Below are positions 6,015 to 11,918 of a stretch of DNA of 11,918 nt, in pieces. The notes beneath the pieces are model-generated. The model searched no databases and was not told the origin of the DNA. It saw only the letters and a program-made list of their open reading frames with translations. This DNA comes from an uncultured Clostridium sp. (GTDB lineage: Bacteria; Bacillota; Clostridia; UBA1212; UBA1255). The position numbers and the translations under genes are program-made. How positions within the stretch are numbered: the stretch's first letter is position 1; the number at the start of each line of letters is the position of its first letter. Where the stretch lies: the NCBI GenBank assembly GCA_900555605.1, contig USLW01000031.1, positions 1 to 11,918 on the forward strand, written 5' to 3'.

Positions 6015-6542
6015 ATGATAGAAAAGCTTGAAAAACGGGATTTTGATAAAGTATTCGCGCTTCTGGAGGATAGTTTTCCTCCGGATGAATATCGGACCTA
6101 TGAGGAGCATAAGGCCCAGCTTGATAACAAATGCTATACAATTTATGCGTTGCATGACGGAGAAAGGCTCAAAGCCTTTATTTCTGTCTGGGAATTTGAG
6201 ACATTTGCCTATGTGGAGCATTTTGCGGTTCATCCGGAGTATCGCAGCGGCGGCCTTGGCGCAAAAATGCTTGGAGAGCTGGTGGCGCGGATTGGCAAAA
6301 CTGTCTGCCTTGAAGGGGAGCCTCCCGAGACTGAAACTGCCCGCAAAAGAATCGGCTTTTATGAACGCAACGGTTTTTACTTGAATGACTATCCGTATAT
6401 CCAGCCGCCGATGTCAGAGGGTAAAAACGAACTTCCGCTGCTTATCATGACCTCCGGCGGCAAAGTGGATAAGAAAACATTTGATATGATGAAGACGACC
6501 CTTTATGAAAAGGTGTATAAATATAATAAGAGAGGAAAATAA
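6015..6542 (+). CDS. GNAT-family N-acetyltransferase
   Basis: 175 residues from ATG 6015, with GGGAG at 6004-6008 spaced 6 bases. An upstream in-frame ATG (5958) lies inside the LURP-one gene and is unlikely. The GNAT core is complete: an N-terminal strand (IEKLEKRDFDKVFALLEDSFPPDEYR), strand AYVEHFAVHPEYRSGGLGAKML (65-86) with the acetyl-CoA pyrophosphate loop R-S-G-G-L-G (77-82), CLEGEPP, and motif B GFYERNGFY (114-122). It is a single-domain cytosolic enzyme that moves an acetyl group from acetyl-CoA to an amine. The substrate cannot be read from the sequence. It ends one base before the next start codon, so co-translation with the membrane protein is likely. Confidence 0.88.
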   Translation: MIEKLEKRDFDKVFALLEDSFPPDEYRTYEEHKAQLDNKCYTIYALHDGERLKAFISVWEFETFAYVEHFAVHPEYRSGGLGAKMLGELVARIGKTVCLEGEPPETETARKRIGFYERNGFYLNDYPYIQPPMSEGKNELPLLIMTSGGKVDKKTFDMMKTTLYEKVYKYNKRGK

Positions 6543-6543
6543 A

Positions 6544-7017
6544 ATGCTAAAAAGGAATCGTATTATTTCCGCGGTCTCAGCCATCGCTTTAGGACTTTTG
6601 TTTATCATTTTAAAAGGTGAAGTTATCGGCATAGGCATTACCGTATTCGGATTGGCGGCAATTATTATGGCAATCCTGGATTTTGTAAACGGGTTTGCCG
6701 CTGCCGGTGCCGTGAAAGGGGTCGTCGGTGTTTGCATCCTTGTTTTCGGATGGATGTTTATAAATCTTGCCTTGTATATTCTTGCTGCCGGTATTATCAT
6801 ATTTGGGCTGCTGCAGATTATCGGCACGCACCGTATCGGCACAGTCTTTCTGACAAGCCGTGAAAGCGTGATGGCATATATCAGACCGGTGCTTACCATT
6901 TCTGTGGGGGCATTGCTTTTATTTCACCAGGACGGGGTGATTGACTGGCTGTTTATTGTTACGGGGATTCTTCTGGCTGCGGAAGGTGTATTGGATTTGC
7001 TTTGCCGCAAAAACTGA
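6544..7017 (+). CDS. DUF308/HdeD-like six-segment membrane protein
   Basis: 157 residues from ATG 6544, preceded by AGAGGA at 6531-6536. The protein is almost wholly hydrophobic, with about six membrane segments (roughly 7-24, 28-50, 55-75, 76-95, 112-127 and 131-153) in two similar halves of three, and short basic tails (KRNR at the start, CRKN at the end). Repeated short helices with G-x-x-x-x-G-L pairs and small loops match the DUF308 / HdeD family of small integral membrane proteins. HdeD is tied to acid resistance in E. coli, but no such function can be assigned here. It starts one base after the GNAT stop codon. Confidence 0.75.
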   Translation: MLKRNRIISAVSAIALGLLFIILKGEVIGIGITVFGLAAIIMAILDFVNGFAAAGAVKGVVGVCILVFGWMFINLALYILAAGIIIFGLLQIIGTHRIGTVFLTSRESVMAYIRPVLTISVGALLLFHQDGVIDWLFIVTGILLAAEGVLDLLCRKN

Positions 7018-7054
7018 GCGTTACACAGCGGATACTTTTCGGGAGGGATCGTTC

Positions 7055-7150
7055 ATGCGGAAAATCGCTGTGATTGGCTGTCCTGGAAGCGAGGAGAGCA
7101 CCTTTGTCCTTCGGCGCAGCAAAATGCTTCGAGCTGTAAGAGTCAAATAA
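7055..7150 (+). pseudogene. Remnant of a P-loop NTPase (topology modulation/FlaR-like) with broken Walker A
   Basis: Behind a good GGGAGG (7041-7046, spacing 8) an ATG opens a 31-residue frame. It begins MRKIAVIGCPGS, the usual start of small P-loop kinases of the topology-modulation (FlaR-like) type, where G-x-x-G-S-G-K-S-T-F follows. Here the loop reads GCPGSEESTF: the invariant Lys is Glu and the preceding Gly is also Glu. After FVLRRSKML the similarity stops, and TAA follows at 7148-7150, overlapping the next ribosome binding site. Family members are about 160-180 residues, so about four fifths is gone and what remains cannot bind nucleotide in the normal way. A short translated relic with its initiation region kept is the simplest reading. 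Confidence 0.7.
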
Positions 7151-7162
7151 AGGAGAGGCAGT

Positions 7163-7699
7163 ATGAAAGCCATTGTATATACTTCAAATACCGGACATAC
7201 CGCCGAGTACGCAGGAATACTCAGTAAACAGACAGGCCTTCCTGTATATTCTCTTGATAGGGCAGTAAAAGAACTTGAAAAGGGGACAGCAATTATTTAT
7301 CTCGGGTGGCTGTTTGCAAACAGCGTAAAGGGATATCAAAAGGCGGCTAAGCTGTTTGCTGTTTCTGCAGTATGCGGCGTCGGCTTGTGTGATACCGGAA
7401 CCCTGCTTGATGAAGTCCGAAAGACAATCGCTCTGCCGGAAAGCATACCTCTGTTTACTTTGCAGGGAGGAATAGACCGCTCCAAACTGAAGGGAATCCA
7501 TCGATTTATGATCCATATGCTTACAAAAGGGCTGTCATCACAAAAGAAACGCTCCGAACAGGATGCGCACATGCTTGCGCTGCTGACAGAAAACGCAAAC
7601 TATGTGCGTGAGGCGCATACCGCTGCTTTTATGGAGTGGTTCAGAAATCAGGGAGAACATCATTTATCATCATGGAAAAATAGCGGCGTATCTTTGTGA
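7163..7699 (+). CDS. Flavodoxin-domain protein
   Basis: 178 residues from ATG 7163, with AAAGGAGAGG immediately upstream (about 7149-7158). The N-terminal strand and FMN phosphate-binding loop are clear: KAIVYTSNTGHTAEYA (2-17), T/S-x-T-G-x-T in type. A second strand-loop, IIYLGWLFANSVKGYQKA, and a third, AVCGVGLCD, are placed as in flavodoxin-like domains of Clostridia. The protein is probably a cytosolic FMN electron carrier or flavodoxin-type oxidoreductase; its partner is unknown. The last 15-20 residues (after about EWFRNQ) are read out of frame through bases that encode the TfoX remnant in another frame, so the natural C-terminus is probably replaced by a short nonsense tail (GEHHLSSWKNSGVSL). 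The core looks intact and may still function. Confidence 0.8.
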   Translation: MKAIVYTSNTGHTAEYAGILSKQTGLPVYSLDRAVKELEKGTAIIYLGWLFANSVKGYQKAAKLFAVSAVCGVGLCDTGTLLDEVRKTIALPESIPLFTLQGGIDRSKLKGIHRFMIHMLTKGLSSQKKRSEQDAHMLALLTENANYVREAHTAAFMEWFRNQGEHHLSSWKNSGVSL

Positions 7700-7895
7700 T
7701 GACCGTTTGTTTATAAAACCTGTGCCCAGTGCGATAAAATTGATGCCTGCCGCAAGCTGCGAACCGCCGTATAAAGGAGCAAAAGATATGCTGCTTTGTG
7801 ATAACGTGGATGACAAGGGCTTTCTGAAGGTATTATTTGAAGCAATCTATCCGGAACTACCGGAACCGAAGAAAAAAACGAGGAAACAAAAATGA
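7653..7895 (+). pseudogene. TfoX N-terminal-domain (TfoX/Sxy-like) gene, 5' end lost
   Basis: In the frame ending with TGA at 7893-7895 the residues ENIIYHHGKIAAYLCDDRLFI are followed by KPVPSAIKLMPAA, ELPYKGAK-like CEPPYKGAK, MLLCDNVDDKGFLKVLFEAIYPELPEPKKK and a basic end. This is the second part of the TfoX_N domain, including the very typical NVDDK-FL segment. The first 25-30 residues of the family are missing, including most of the M-M-G-E-Y motif region. The frame runs back to an ATG at 7602 inside the flavodoxin gene, without a ribosome binding site. Bases 7602-7650 are flavodoxin coding sequence read in the wrong frame. A deletion joining the flavodoxin 3' end to the middle of tfoX explains this. 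The gene's stop overlaps the metalloprotease start (ATGA), so the original operon order is kept. Confidence 0.75.
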
Positions 7896-9061
7896 GTGAA
7901 AAAGTAAAGAAGAAAAAGATTCTTTGGCAGCAGTACATAGGAATGGTGTTTTTTGTACTGATTGGTGCTGTCTGCGGATTTTTCATGGCGCGGTATATCG
8001 GGTGGGGCTCCGGTGCGGATAAGGCACTTCCTGAAAAAATCCTGTCACTGATCGGTCTGTTCCTTGGAATGTATGTTGCCATTTTCGTACAGCTTATCAT
8101 CCACGAAGCAGGACACCTCGTGTTCGGTCTGCTTTCGGGATATGCGTTCGGTTCTTTCCGCATATTCAGCTTTATGTGGGTAAAAGAAGGTGAAAAGATC
8201 CGATTAAGGCGGCTTTCCATTGCGGGAACCGGAGGGCAGTGCCTTATGACGCCTCCTGATATGGTTGACGGCAGGATTCCGGTGATTCTCTATAACCTCG
8301 GCGGATCGCTGATGAATGTGATGGCCGGACTTGTGTTTTTAGGATTGTATTTTGTTTTTGCAAGTGCTGCGCTTCTGCCAGACATCATGCTTTTATTCGC
8401 TGTGGTTGGCTTTATTCTTGCCGTTATGAACGGAGTGCCCATGCGGATGGGAATGGTGGATAATGACGGCTATAACGCTTTGTCACTTACGCGCAGCCGC
8501 GAAGCTATGCGTTCTTTTTGGATGCAGATGAAGGTGAATGAGCAGATTGCAAAGGGCGTTAGAATGAAAGATATGCCGGACGAATGGTTTGCTATTCCGT
8601 CTGACGAAGCAATGAAAAACAGCATGGCTGCTGTTACGGGGGTGTTCGCCTGCAGCCGCTTGATGGATGCGCAGCGTTTTGAGGAGGCGGAAAAGCTGAT
8701 GAGGCATATGCTGGAGATTGACAGCGGCATGGTTGGCTTGCATCGCAATCTTTTGCTTTGTGATTGTATATATGCTGCGTTAATTACCGGGAACCGCCGT
8801 GATGTGCTTGACGTCATGCGCACCAAAGAACAAAAGAAGTTTATGAAGCAGATGAAGAACTTCCCGTCTGTTATTCGCACCGAATACGCCTATGCTTTGC
8901 TCTGCGAAAGGGATCTTGCGAAGGCAGATAAATTTAAAGAACAGTTTGAAAAGTGTGCAAAGACCTACCCGTATCCGAACGATGTGCAGTCTGAGCGTAA
9001 TTTGATGGAGCTTGCGGCGGAGAAGATGAAAGCGGAAACAGCACATGCGGAGGGTTTTTAA
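7892..9061 (+). CDS. M50-type membrane zinc metalloprotease with helical C-terminal region
   Basis: 389 residues. The basic N-terminus (KVKKKK) precedes a membrane segment at about 16-35 and another at 50-70. The latter runs into the zinc motif H-E-A-G-H (71-75) in QLIIHEAGHLVFGLLSGY. Two further segments follow (about 130-155 and 160-180). The third zinc ligand is expected in NGVPMRMGMVDNDG (180-193), matching the N-x-x-P...D-G motif of site-2 proteases. No PDZ domain is visible. Residues from about 210 to 385 are soluble and helical, with R-F-E-E-A-E-K-L-type repeats that look like TPR (tetratricopeptide) helices and may present or sense a substrate. The substrate is unknown. The start ATG overlaps the TfoX stop as ATGA, and GAGG is at 7880-7883. 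The stop overlaps the patatin start (TAATG). Confidence 0.85.
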   Translation: MSEKVKKKKILWQQYIGMVFFVLIGAVCGFFMARYIGWGSGADKALPEKILSLIGLFLGMYVAIFVQLIIHEAGHLVFGLLSGYAFGSFRIFSFMWVKEGEKIRLRRLSIAGTGGQCLMTPPDMVDGRIPVILYNLGGSLMNVMAGLVFLGLYFVFASAALLPDIMLLFAVVGFILAVMNGVPMRMGMVDNDGYNALSLTRSREAMRSFWMQMKVNEQIAKGVRMKDMPDEWFAIPSDEAMKNSMAAVTGVFACSRLMDAQRFEEAEKLMRHMLEIDSGMVGLHRNLLLCDCIYAALITGNRRDVLDVMRTKEQKKFMKQMKNFPSVIRTEYAYALLCERDLAKADKFKEQFEKCAKTYPYPNDVQSERNLMELAAEKMKAETAHAEGF

Positions 9062-9315
9062 TGAAAACAGGACTTATTTTGGAAGGCGGCGCAATGCGCG
9101 GGCTGTTTACCGCCGGCGTGATAGATGCTATAATGCAGGAGCAGATACCATTTGACGGTGCCGCCGGGGTATCTGCAGGCGCCGCCTTTGGCTGTAATTA
9201 TAAATCGAATCAAATCGGGCGTGTACTCAGATACAATGTGAAGTACTGCAAAGATAAGCGTTACTGCGGCATCCGTACGTTTATTCGCACAGGCAGCATT
9301 TACAGCACGGATTGA
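9061..9315 (+). pseudogene. Truncated patatin-like phospholipase (N-terminal third only)
   Basis: 84 residues. The start shares one base with the metalloprotease stop. The N-terminus is a clean RssA/YlbK-type patatin: LILEGGAMRGLFTAGVIDA (5-23) with the G-G-x-x-R-G oxyanion motif, and GVSAGAAFG (36-44) with nucleophile Ser38 in G-x-S-x-G. Then KSNQIGRVLRYNVKYCKDKRY and RTGSIYS lead to a TGA at 9313-9315. Family members are about 280-300 residues and need a catalytic Asp in a D-G-G/A motif, which is absent. The bases after the stop do not continue the domain in any frame. The C-terminal two thirds have therefore been deleted rather than frameshifted, and the product should be inactive. Confidence 0.8.
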
Positions 9316-9340
9316 CATTCGGCCGTTTACGATGTAATGT
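9312..9340 (+). promoter_or_regulatory. Likely promoter of ispE
   Basis: A consensus -35 box TTGACA (9312-9317) is followed after exactly 17 bases by TAATGT (9335-9340), which keeps T1, A2 and T6 of the -10 consensus. A start near 9347 would leave a leader of about 47 bases before ispE. The stop codon of the broken patatin gene (TGA 9313-9315) lies inside the -35 box. Confidence 0.55.
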
Positions 9341-9393
9341 TTATATCCGCGGAAGAAAAGTCCGCAGGTACAGAAGCAGCGGAGGGCGGAGGC

Positions 9394-10302
9394 ATGGAGA
9401 TGCTTACGATCAAAGCGTATGCGAAAGTAAATTTCTCGATTGATATACTGGGAATCAGGCCGGATGGTTATCATGAGGTGGCCATGATTATGCAGACAAT
9501 TCCCTTGGCCGATGTGATTACGATTACCGCGGAGCCCCGCGGTCCGGATTCGGCGGGGCCGGAGGAGGAAAGCGCTATTGTGATACGGACTACCTCCGAG
9601 GCTTTGCCGGAGGATGCACGCAATCTGGCATACCGTGCGGCACGGGCGGTTCTGCGCAGCGCACCGGGCTTCAGAGATCGGCTCATCATCCATATCCGGA
9701 AGGAGATCCCTATCGGAGGCGGACTGGGGGGCGGCAGCGCGGATGCGGCTGCGGTCATCAACGGACTGAATCAACTGCTGTCTCTCGGCCTTTCCGACGG
9801 TCAGCTTTGTGAAATTGCAGCAGGTATCGGATCGGATGTTCCCTTCCTGCTGCATAAAGGCGCTGCTTTTGCGCAGGGGCGCGGTACGGAGCTGACGCCG
9901 CTGCCGGAGCTGAATCAGGGGTGGCTTCTATTGGTAAATCCGGGCTTTTCCGTTTCAACGGCAGAGGTCTACCGGAGTTTTGATACAATGGAAATTCCGG
10001 GAGAGGCGCATCCAGATTCACGGCTGCTGAAAGAAGCGCTGCGGCAGAAAAATGTCGGGGCCTTCTGTGAAAATATGAAAAATGTGCTGGAATATCCGGC
10101 GTTTGCCCTTAGGCCCGAGCTTGCTGTACTGAAGAAAGAAATCAGAAGCTCCGGCGCCGCTGCGGCGTGTATGTCCGGCAGCGGTGCAACGGTTTTCGGC
10201 TGGTACAGTCAAATCCGCACAGCCCGGAAGGCGCTGAAATATTTTTCCGGAAAAGGCTTTTACGCGGTGCTGCTGGATCTGGCGGGCTTTGCCTTTGCAT
10301 AG
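9394..10302 (+). CDS. ispE: 4-diphosphocytidyl-2-C-methyl-D-erythritol kinase
   Basis: A cytosolic GHMP-family kinase that phosphorylates the 2-hydroxyl of CDP-methylerythritol in the MEP isoprenoid pathway. Numbered from ATG 9394 (302 residues): the AKVN motif (10-13) carries the catalytic Lys11; the GHMP ATP loop PIGGGLGGGSADAAA is at 106-120; catalytic Asp148 is in GSDVPF; and the C-terminal glycine loop MSGSGATVFG is at 260-269. It is slightly longer than E. coli IspE (283) because of a Pro/Glu/Gly-rich loop near residues 48-60. Two start signals are nested: GGAGG 9381-9385 is 8 bases from ATG 9394, and GGAGG 9388-9392 is 7 bases from ATG 9400, so the protein may begin MEMLTIK or MLTIK. 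The open frame reaches back to 9337 without a ribosome binding site. Higher G+C than the decayed region before it. Confidence 0.95.
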   Translation: MEMLTIKAYAKVNFSIDILGIRPDGYHEVAMIMQTIPLADVITITAEPRGPDSAGPEEESAIVIRTTSEALPEDARNLAYRAARAVLRSAPGFRDRLIIHIRKEIPIGGGLGGGSADAAAVINGLNQLLSLGLSDGQLCEIAAGIGSDVPFLLHKGAAFAQGRGTELTPLPELNQGWLLLVNPGFSVSTAEVYRSFDTMEIPGEAHPDSRLLKEALRQKNVGAFCENMKNVLEYPAFALRPELAVLKKEIRSSGAAAACMSGSGATVFGWYSQIRTARKALKYFSGKGFYAVLLDLAGFAFA

Positions 10303-10342
10303 ACTTTCATACAGCGCCCGCAGAAGACGGAAACCCGGCAGC

Positions 10343-10377
10343 CGAAATGCTGTGCGGCAGCACGGATTCGTTTATTT
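10343..10377 (+). terminator. Probable intrinsic terminator of ispE
   Basis: CTGTGC pairs with GCACGG around a GGCA loop, and CGAA (10343-10346) pairs with TTCG (10367-10370) outside a small internal bulge. TTTATTT follows at 10371-10377. It lies 40 bases after the ispE stop and runs into the last codons of the convergent rlmH gene, which read as T-rich on the + strand. Confidence 0.5.
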
Positions 10378-10818
10378 GTGATATTTTTCGCCATTTATTA
10401 TTTTCATAGCGCGATAGAGCTGCTCAAGCAGGATCAGCCGCGCCATCTGATGCGGAAACGTCATTTCGGAAAGGCAAAGGCGGATCCGCGCGCGGCGGCA
10501 TATCCGCTTGTCCAGGCCGTCAGATCCGCCGATCACGCATACGATGTGAGAAATGCCTTCTACCGGAAGCTTTTCCAATACAGAAGCCAGCTGCGGAGAC
10601 GTCATCTGTTTTCCATCTAAGTCCAGCGCGATACAGCAGGCTTGCTCCGGCAGTCTGCGCAGCAGCTGCGTTCCTTCCTTTTCTACTGTCAGGTCCTCCG
10701 GCACTTCAATGATATCAAGCCTGCAATAGCGGGACAGCCGCGTCGCATAGTCTGCCGCAGCTGCCTGCATATAGGCCTCTTTTAATTTTCCAACCGCTAA
10801 AATCGTAATATGCAGCAT
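10372..10818 (-). CDS. rlmH: 23S rRNA (pseudouridine-1915-N3)-methyltransferase
   Basis: A SPOUT-class, SAM-dependent methyltransferase acting on Psi1915 in helix 69 of assembled 70S ribosomes. Two ATGs compete. The inner one at 10818 has AGGGGA (10830-10825) 6 bases upstream, while the outer one at 10824 directly abuts that motif, so I chose the inner start (148 residues). Motifs: ITILAVGKLKEAY at the N-terminus, ALDLDGKQMTSPQLA (64-78), the SAM-binding trefoil knot VCVIGGSDGLD (93-103), FPHQMARLILLEQLYRA (121-137) and the typical C-terminal NGEKYHK. The conserved -YHK end shows that the gene is complete. It is the third gene after murA and yycJ on the - strand, 70 bases behind yycJ, and converges on ispE. 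Confidence 0.95.
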   Translation of the reverse strand: MLHITILAVGKLKEAYMQAAAADYATRLSRYCRLDIIEVPEDLTVEKEGTQLLRRLPEQACCIALDLDGKQMTSPQLASVLEKLPVEGISHIVCVIGGSDGLDKRICRRARIRLCLSEMTFPHQMARLILLEQLYRAMKIINGEKYHK

Positions 10819-10888
10819 GATCATTCCCCTAACTTTGCCCTGCAGAGCTTCCTTTTTATCGGGATCTGCAACCGGTCCCGCGCGATGT

Positions 10889-11698
10889 CTACAGCGTAAT
10901 CACTTCGCTGTAATGCTCCCGGGCCGCGACTGCCATATACAGGTCTCTTCCGACAATCAGTCCGCGTTCTTTGAGCATGCTGCACGCGGTTTTCAGCGCC
11001 AGCTCCGGATCATTATTTTCCTTGCTCAGGTGGCCGAGAAAGAACCGCTTTGTGCCGCTGAGGGCCATCTGCGTAACAATATCGGCGGCTGAATCATTGG
11101 ACATGTGGCCCACATCGCTCAGGATCCGTTTTTTCAGATAATAGGGATAGCTGCCGTATTTGAGCATCTCAATATCGTGATTAGATTCAATCAGCGCTAA
11201 ATCGCTGCCGAGGAGATTGCTGCGGATCCCCTCTGTCATATGTCCGATGTCCGTAGCCACGGAGATCTTTTTCTGATCCGCGTAAAATGTATATGCTACC
11301 GGGTCCGCGGCATCATGGGGTATGGAATAGCAGACTACGGAGATATCTCCGATCACAAATTGTCCCCGCACATACCCCGAACCGTTTTCCGGAATCATAC
11401 GCCTATTTTTCTGCTGTATCGGAGCCACGGCCTGCTCCATGGCCTGCCATGTCTTCGCGGTAGCATAGATCGGGACATGATACTTTCGGGAATAAATACC
11501 GGCGCCCCGGATATGGTCGGAATGCTCGTGCGTAATCAAGATCCCCTGAATATCGTTGGGACGCTCGCGAATCTCAGATAGGGCGCCGCTGATTCTGCTG
11601 CCGCTTACACCAGCATCCACCAGCAGCTTGGTCCGCTCCGTGCCGACAAAAATACAGTTTCCGCTGCTACCGCTGTATAAACTGCAGAACCGAATCAT
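10889..11698 (-). CDS. yycJ: MBL-fold metallohydrolase of the YycJ/WalJ family
   Basis: 269 residues, - strand. The metallo-beta-lactamase fold is clear: THEHSDHIRG with the metal motif H-x-H-x-D-H (57-62), His128 in SIPHDA, Asp150 in VATDIGH, and His223 in LGHLSKENN. The start CSLYSGSSGNCIFVG is the signature of the YycJ (WalJ) group. This group is linked in Firmicutes to cell-wall/WalK regulation and, by structure, to nuclease-type MBL enzymes. Its exact reaction is not settled. In low-GC Firmicutes such as Bacillus yycJ belongs to the walRK operon. Here no walRK is visible and the gene follows murA with an ATGA overlap (11698-11695), so translational coupling to murA is likely. Confidence 0.92.
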   Translation of the reverse strand: MIRFCSLYSGSSGNCIFVGTERTKLLVDAGVSGSRISGALSEIRERPNDIQGILITHEHSDHIRGAGIYSRKYHVPIYATAKTWQAMEQAVAPIQQKNRRMIPENGSGYVRGQFVIGDISVVCYSIPHDAADPVAYTFYADQKKISVATDIGHMTEGIRSNLLGSDLALIESNHDIEMLKYGSYPYYLKKRILSDVGHMSNDSAADIVTQMALSGTKRFFLGHLSKENNDPELALKTACSMLKERGLIVGRDLYMAVAAREHYSEVITL

Positions 11699-11918
11699 AG
11701 CCGGACTGCGGCCATTTCTTCCCGCCGGATGTCCGCGCCGAGGTGCCGCAGCTTGATTTCAATATGATCATAGCCTCTGTCTATGTACTGCACATGATGA
11801 ATATCTGTCTCTCCGGCAGCGGCCAGTGCCGCGATTACCAATGCCGCGCCGGCCCGCAGATCGGGGCAGCAGACACTCGTGCCTTTAAAATGCCGCTTGC
11901 CGTTGACAATGGCCATTT
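11695..11918 (-). CDS. murA: UDP-N-acetylglucosamine 1-carboxyvinyltransferase, C-terminal part (partial)
   Basis: The frame is open through the right edge of the window, so the ATG near 11916 is internal and not a start. About 74 C-terminal residues are present. They include PDLRAGAALVIAALAA with the Arg of the conserved D-L-R motif (Arg371 in E. coli MurA), and the Y-I-D-R-G-Y-D-H-I-E motif with the Arg matching E. coli Arg397, then KLRHLGADIRR near the end. The enzyme transfers enolpyruvate to UDP-GlcNAc in the first committed step of peptidoglycan synthesis. The catalytic Cys loop lies outside the window. Many Firmicutes have two murA copies, and which one this is cannot be told from this part. 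The stop overlaps the yycJ start (ATGA). Confidence 0.93.
   Translation of the reverse strand, partial: MAIVNGKRHFKGTSVCCPDLRAGAALVIAALAAAGETDIHHVQYIDRGYDHIEIKLRHLGADIRREEMAAVRL

Noticed and set aside
7711..8220. 169-codon - strand frame opposite tfoX and the M50 gene
   Set aside because: Antisense shadow. The + strand carries TfoX and H-E-A-G-H motifs in the same bases.
9058..9855. 265-codon - strand open frame across the patatin remnant and ispE
   Set aside because: It is a shadow of ispE and the patatin fragment, with random-like composition and no domain. The + strand reading has clear catalytic motifs.

Overview
The window looks like a chromosomal segment of a low- to mid-GC Gram-positive anaerobe of class Clostridia. 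Three things point there: the convergent ispE / murA-yycJ-rlmH block, strong GGAGG-type ribosome binding sites, and small families (a 157-residue LURP-one protein, flavodoxin, TfoX, a patatin of the RssA type) that often travel together in Clostridia. No rRNA, tRNA, CRISPR array, insertion sequence or phage module was seen.

Left block (1-3677, + strand): the C-terminal membrane anchor of an unseen surface protein; a secreted, membrane-anchored protein with three discoidin-like (F5/8 type C) repeats; murQ; and a BadF/MurK-type amino sugar kinase. Spacing is tight and the block ends at a hairpin terminator. The last two genes give a cytosolic route for MurNAc/GlcNAc salvage: kinase, then lactyl-ether cleavage. 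The two surface proteins may bind or process the glycan outside the cell.

Middle block (3672-5527): a decayed trypsin-like (HtrA/DegP-like) protease on the - strand, with a recoverable C-terminal beta domain broken by two frameshifts and one stop; an XRE-type regulator with a possible operator; a divergent 71-residue charged small protein; and a 480-base stretch holding a strong terminator and an extended -10 promoter.

Right-centre block (5528-9315, + strand): a tightly packed run of LURP-one protein, GNAT acetyltransferase, six-segment DUF308/HdeD-like membrane protein, P-loop NTPase remnant (Walker A Lys lost), flavodoxin, TfoX fragment (N-terminus lost), M50-type membrane metalloprotease and patatin fragment (C-terminal two thirds lost). 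Three of these eight genes are truncated. Together with the protease pseudogene, this marks the stretch as undergoing reductive decay.

Far right (9312-11918): ispE on the + strand, with its own likely promoter abutting the broken patatin gene, converges on a housekeeping operon on the - strand (murA, yycJ/walJ, rlmH). I found no clearly new defence, mobile or biosynthetic system. The most unusual content is the set of gene remnants and their junctions, a shortened MurQ, and the surface discoidin protein next to the MurNAc salvage genes.
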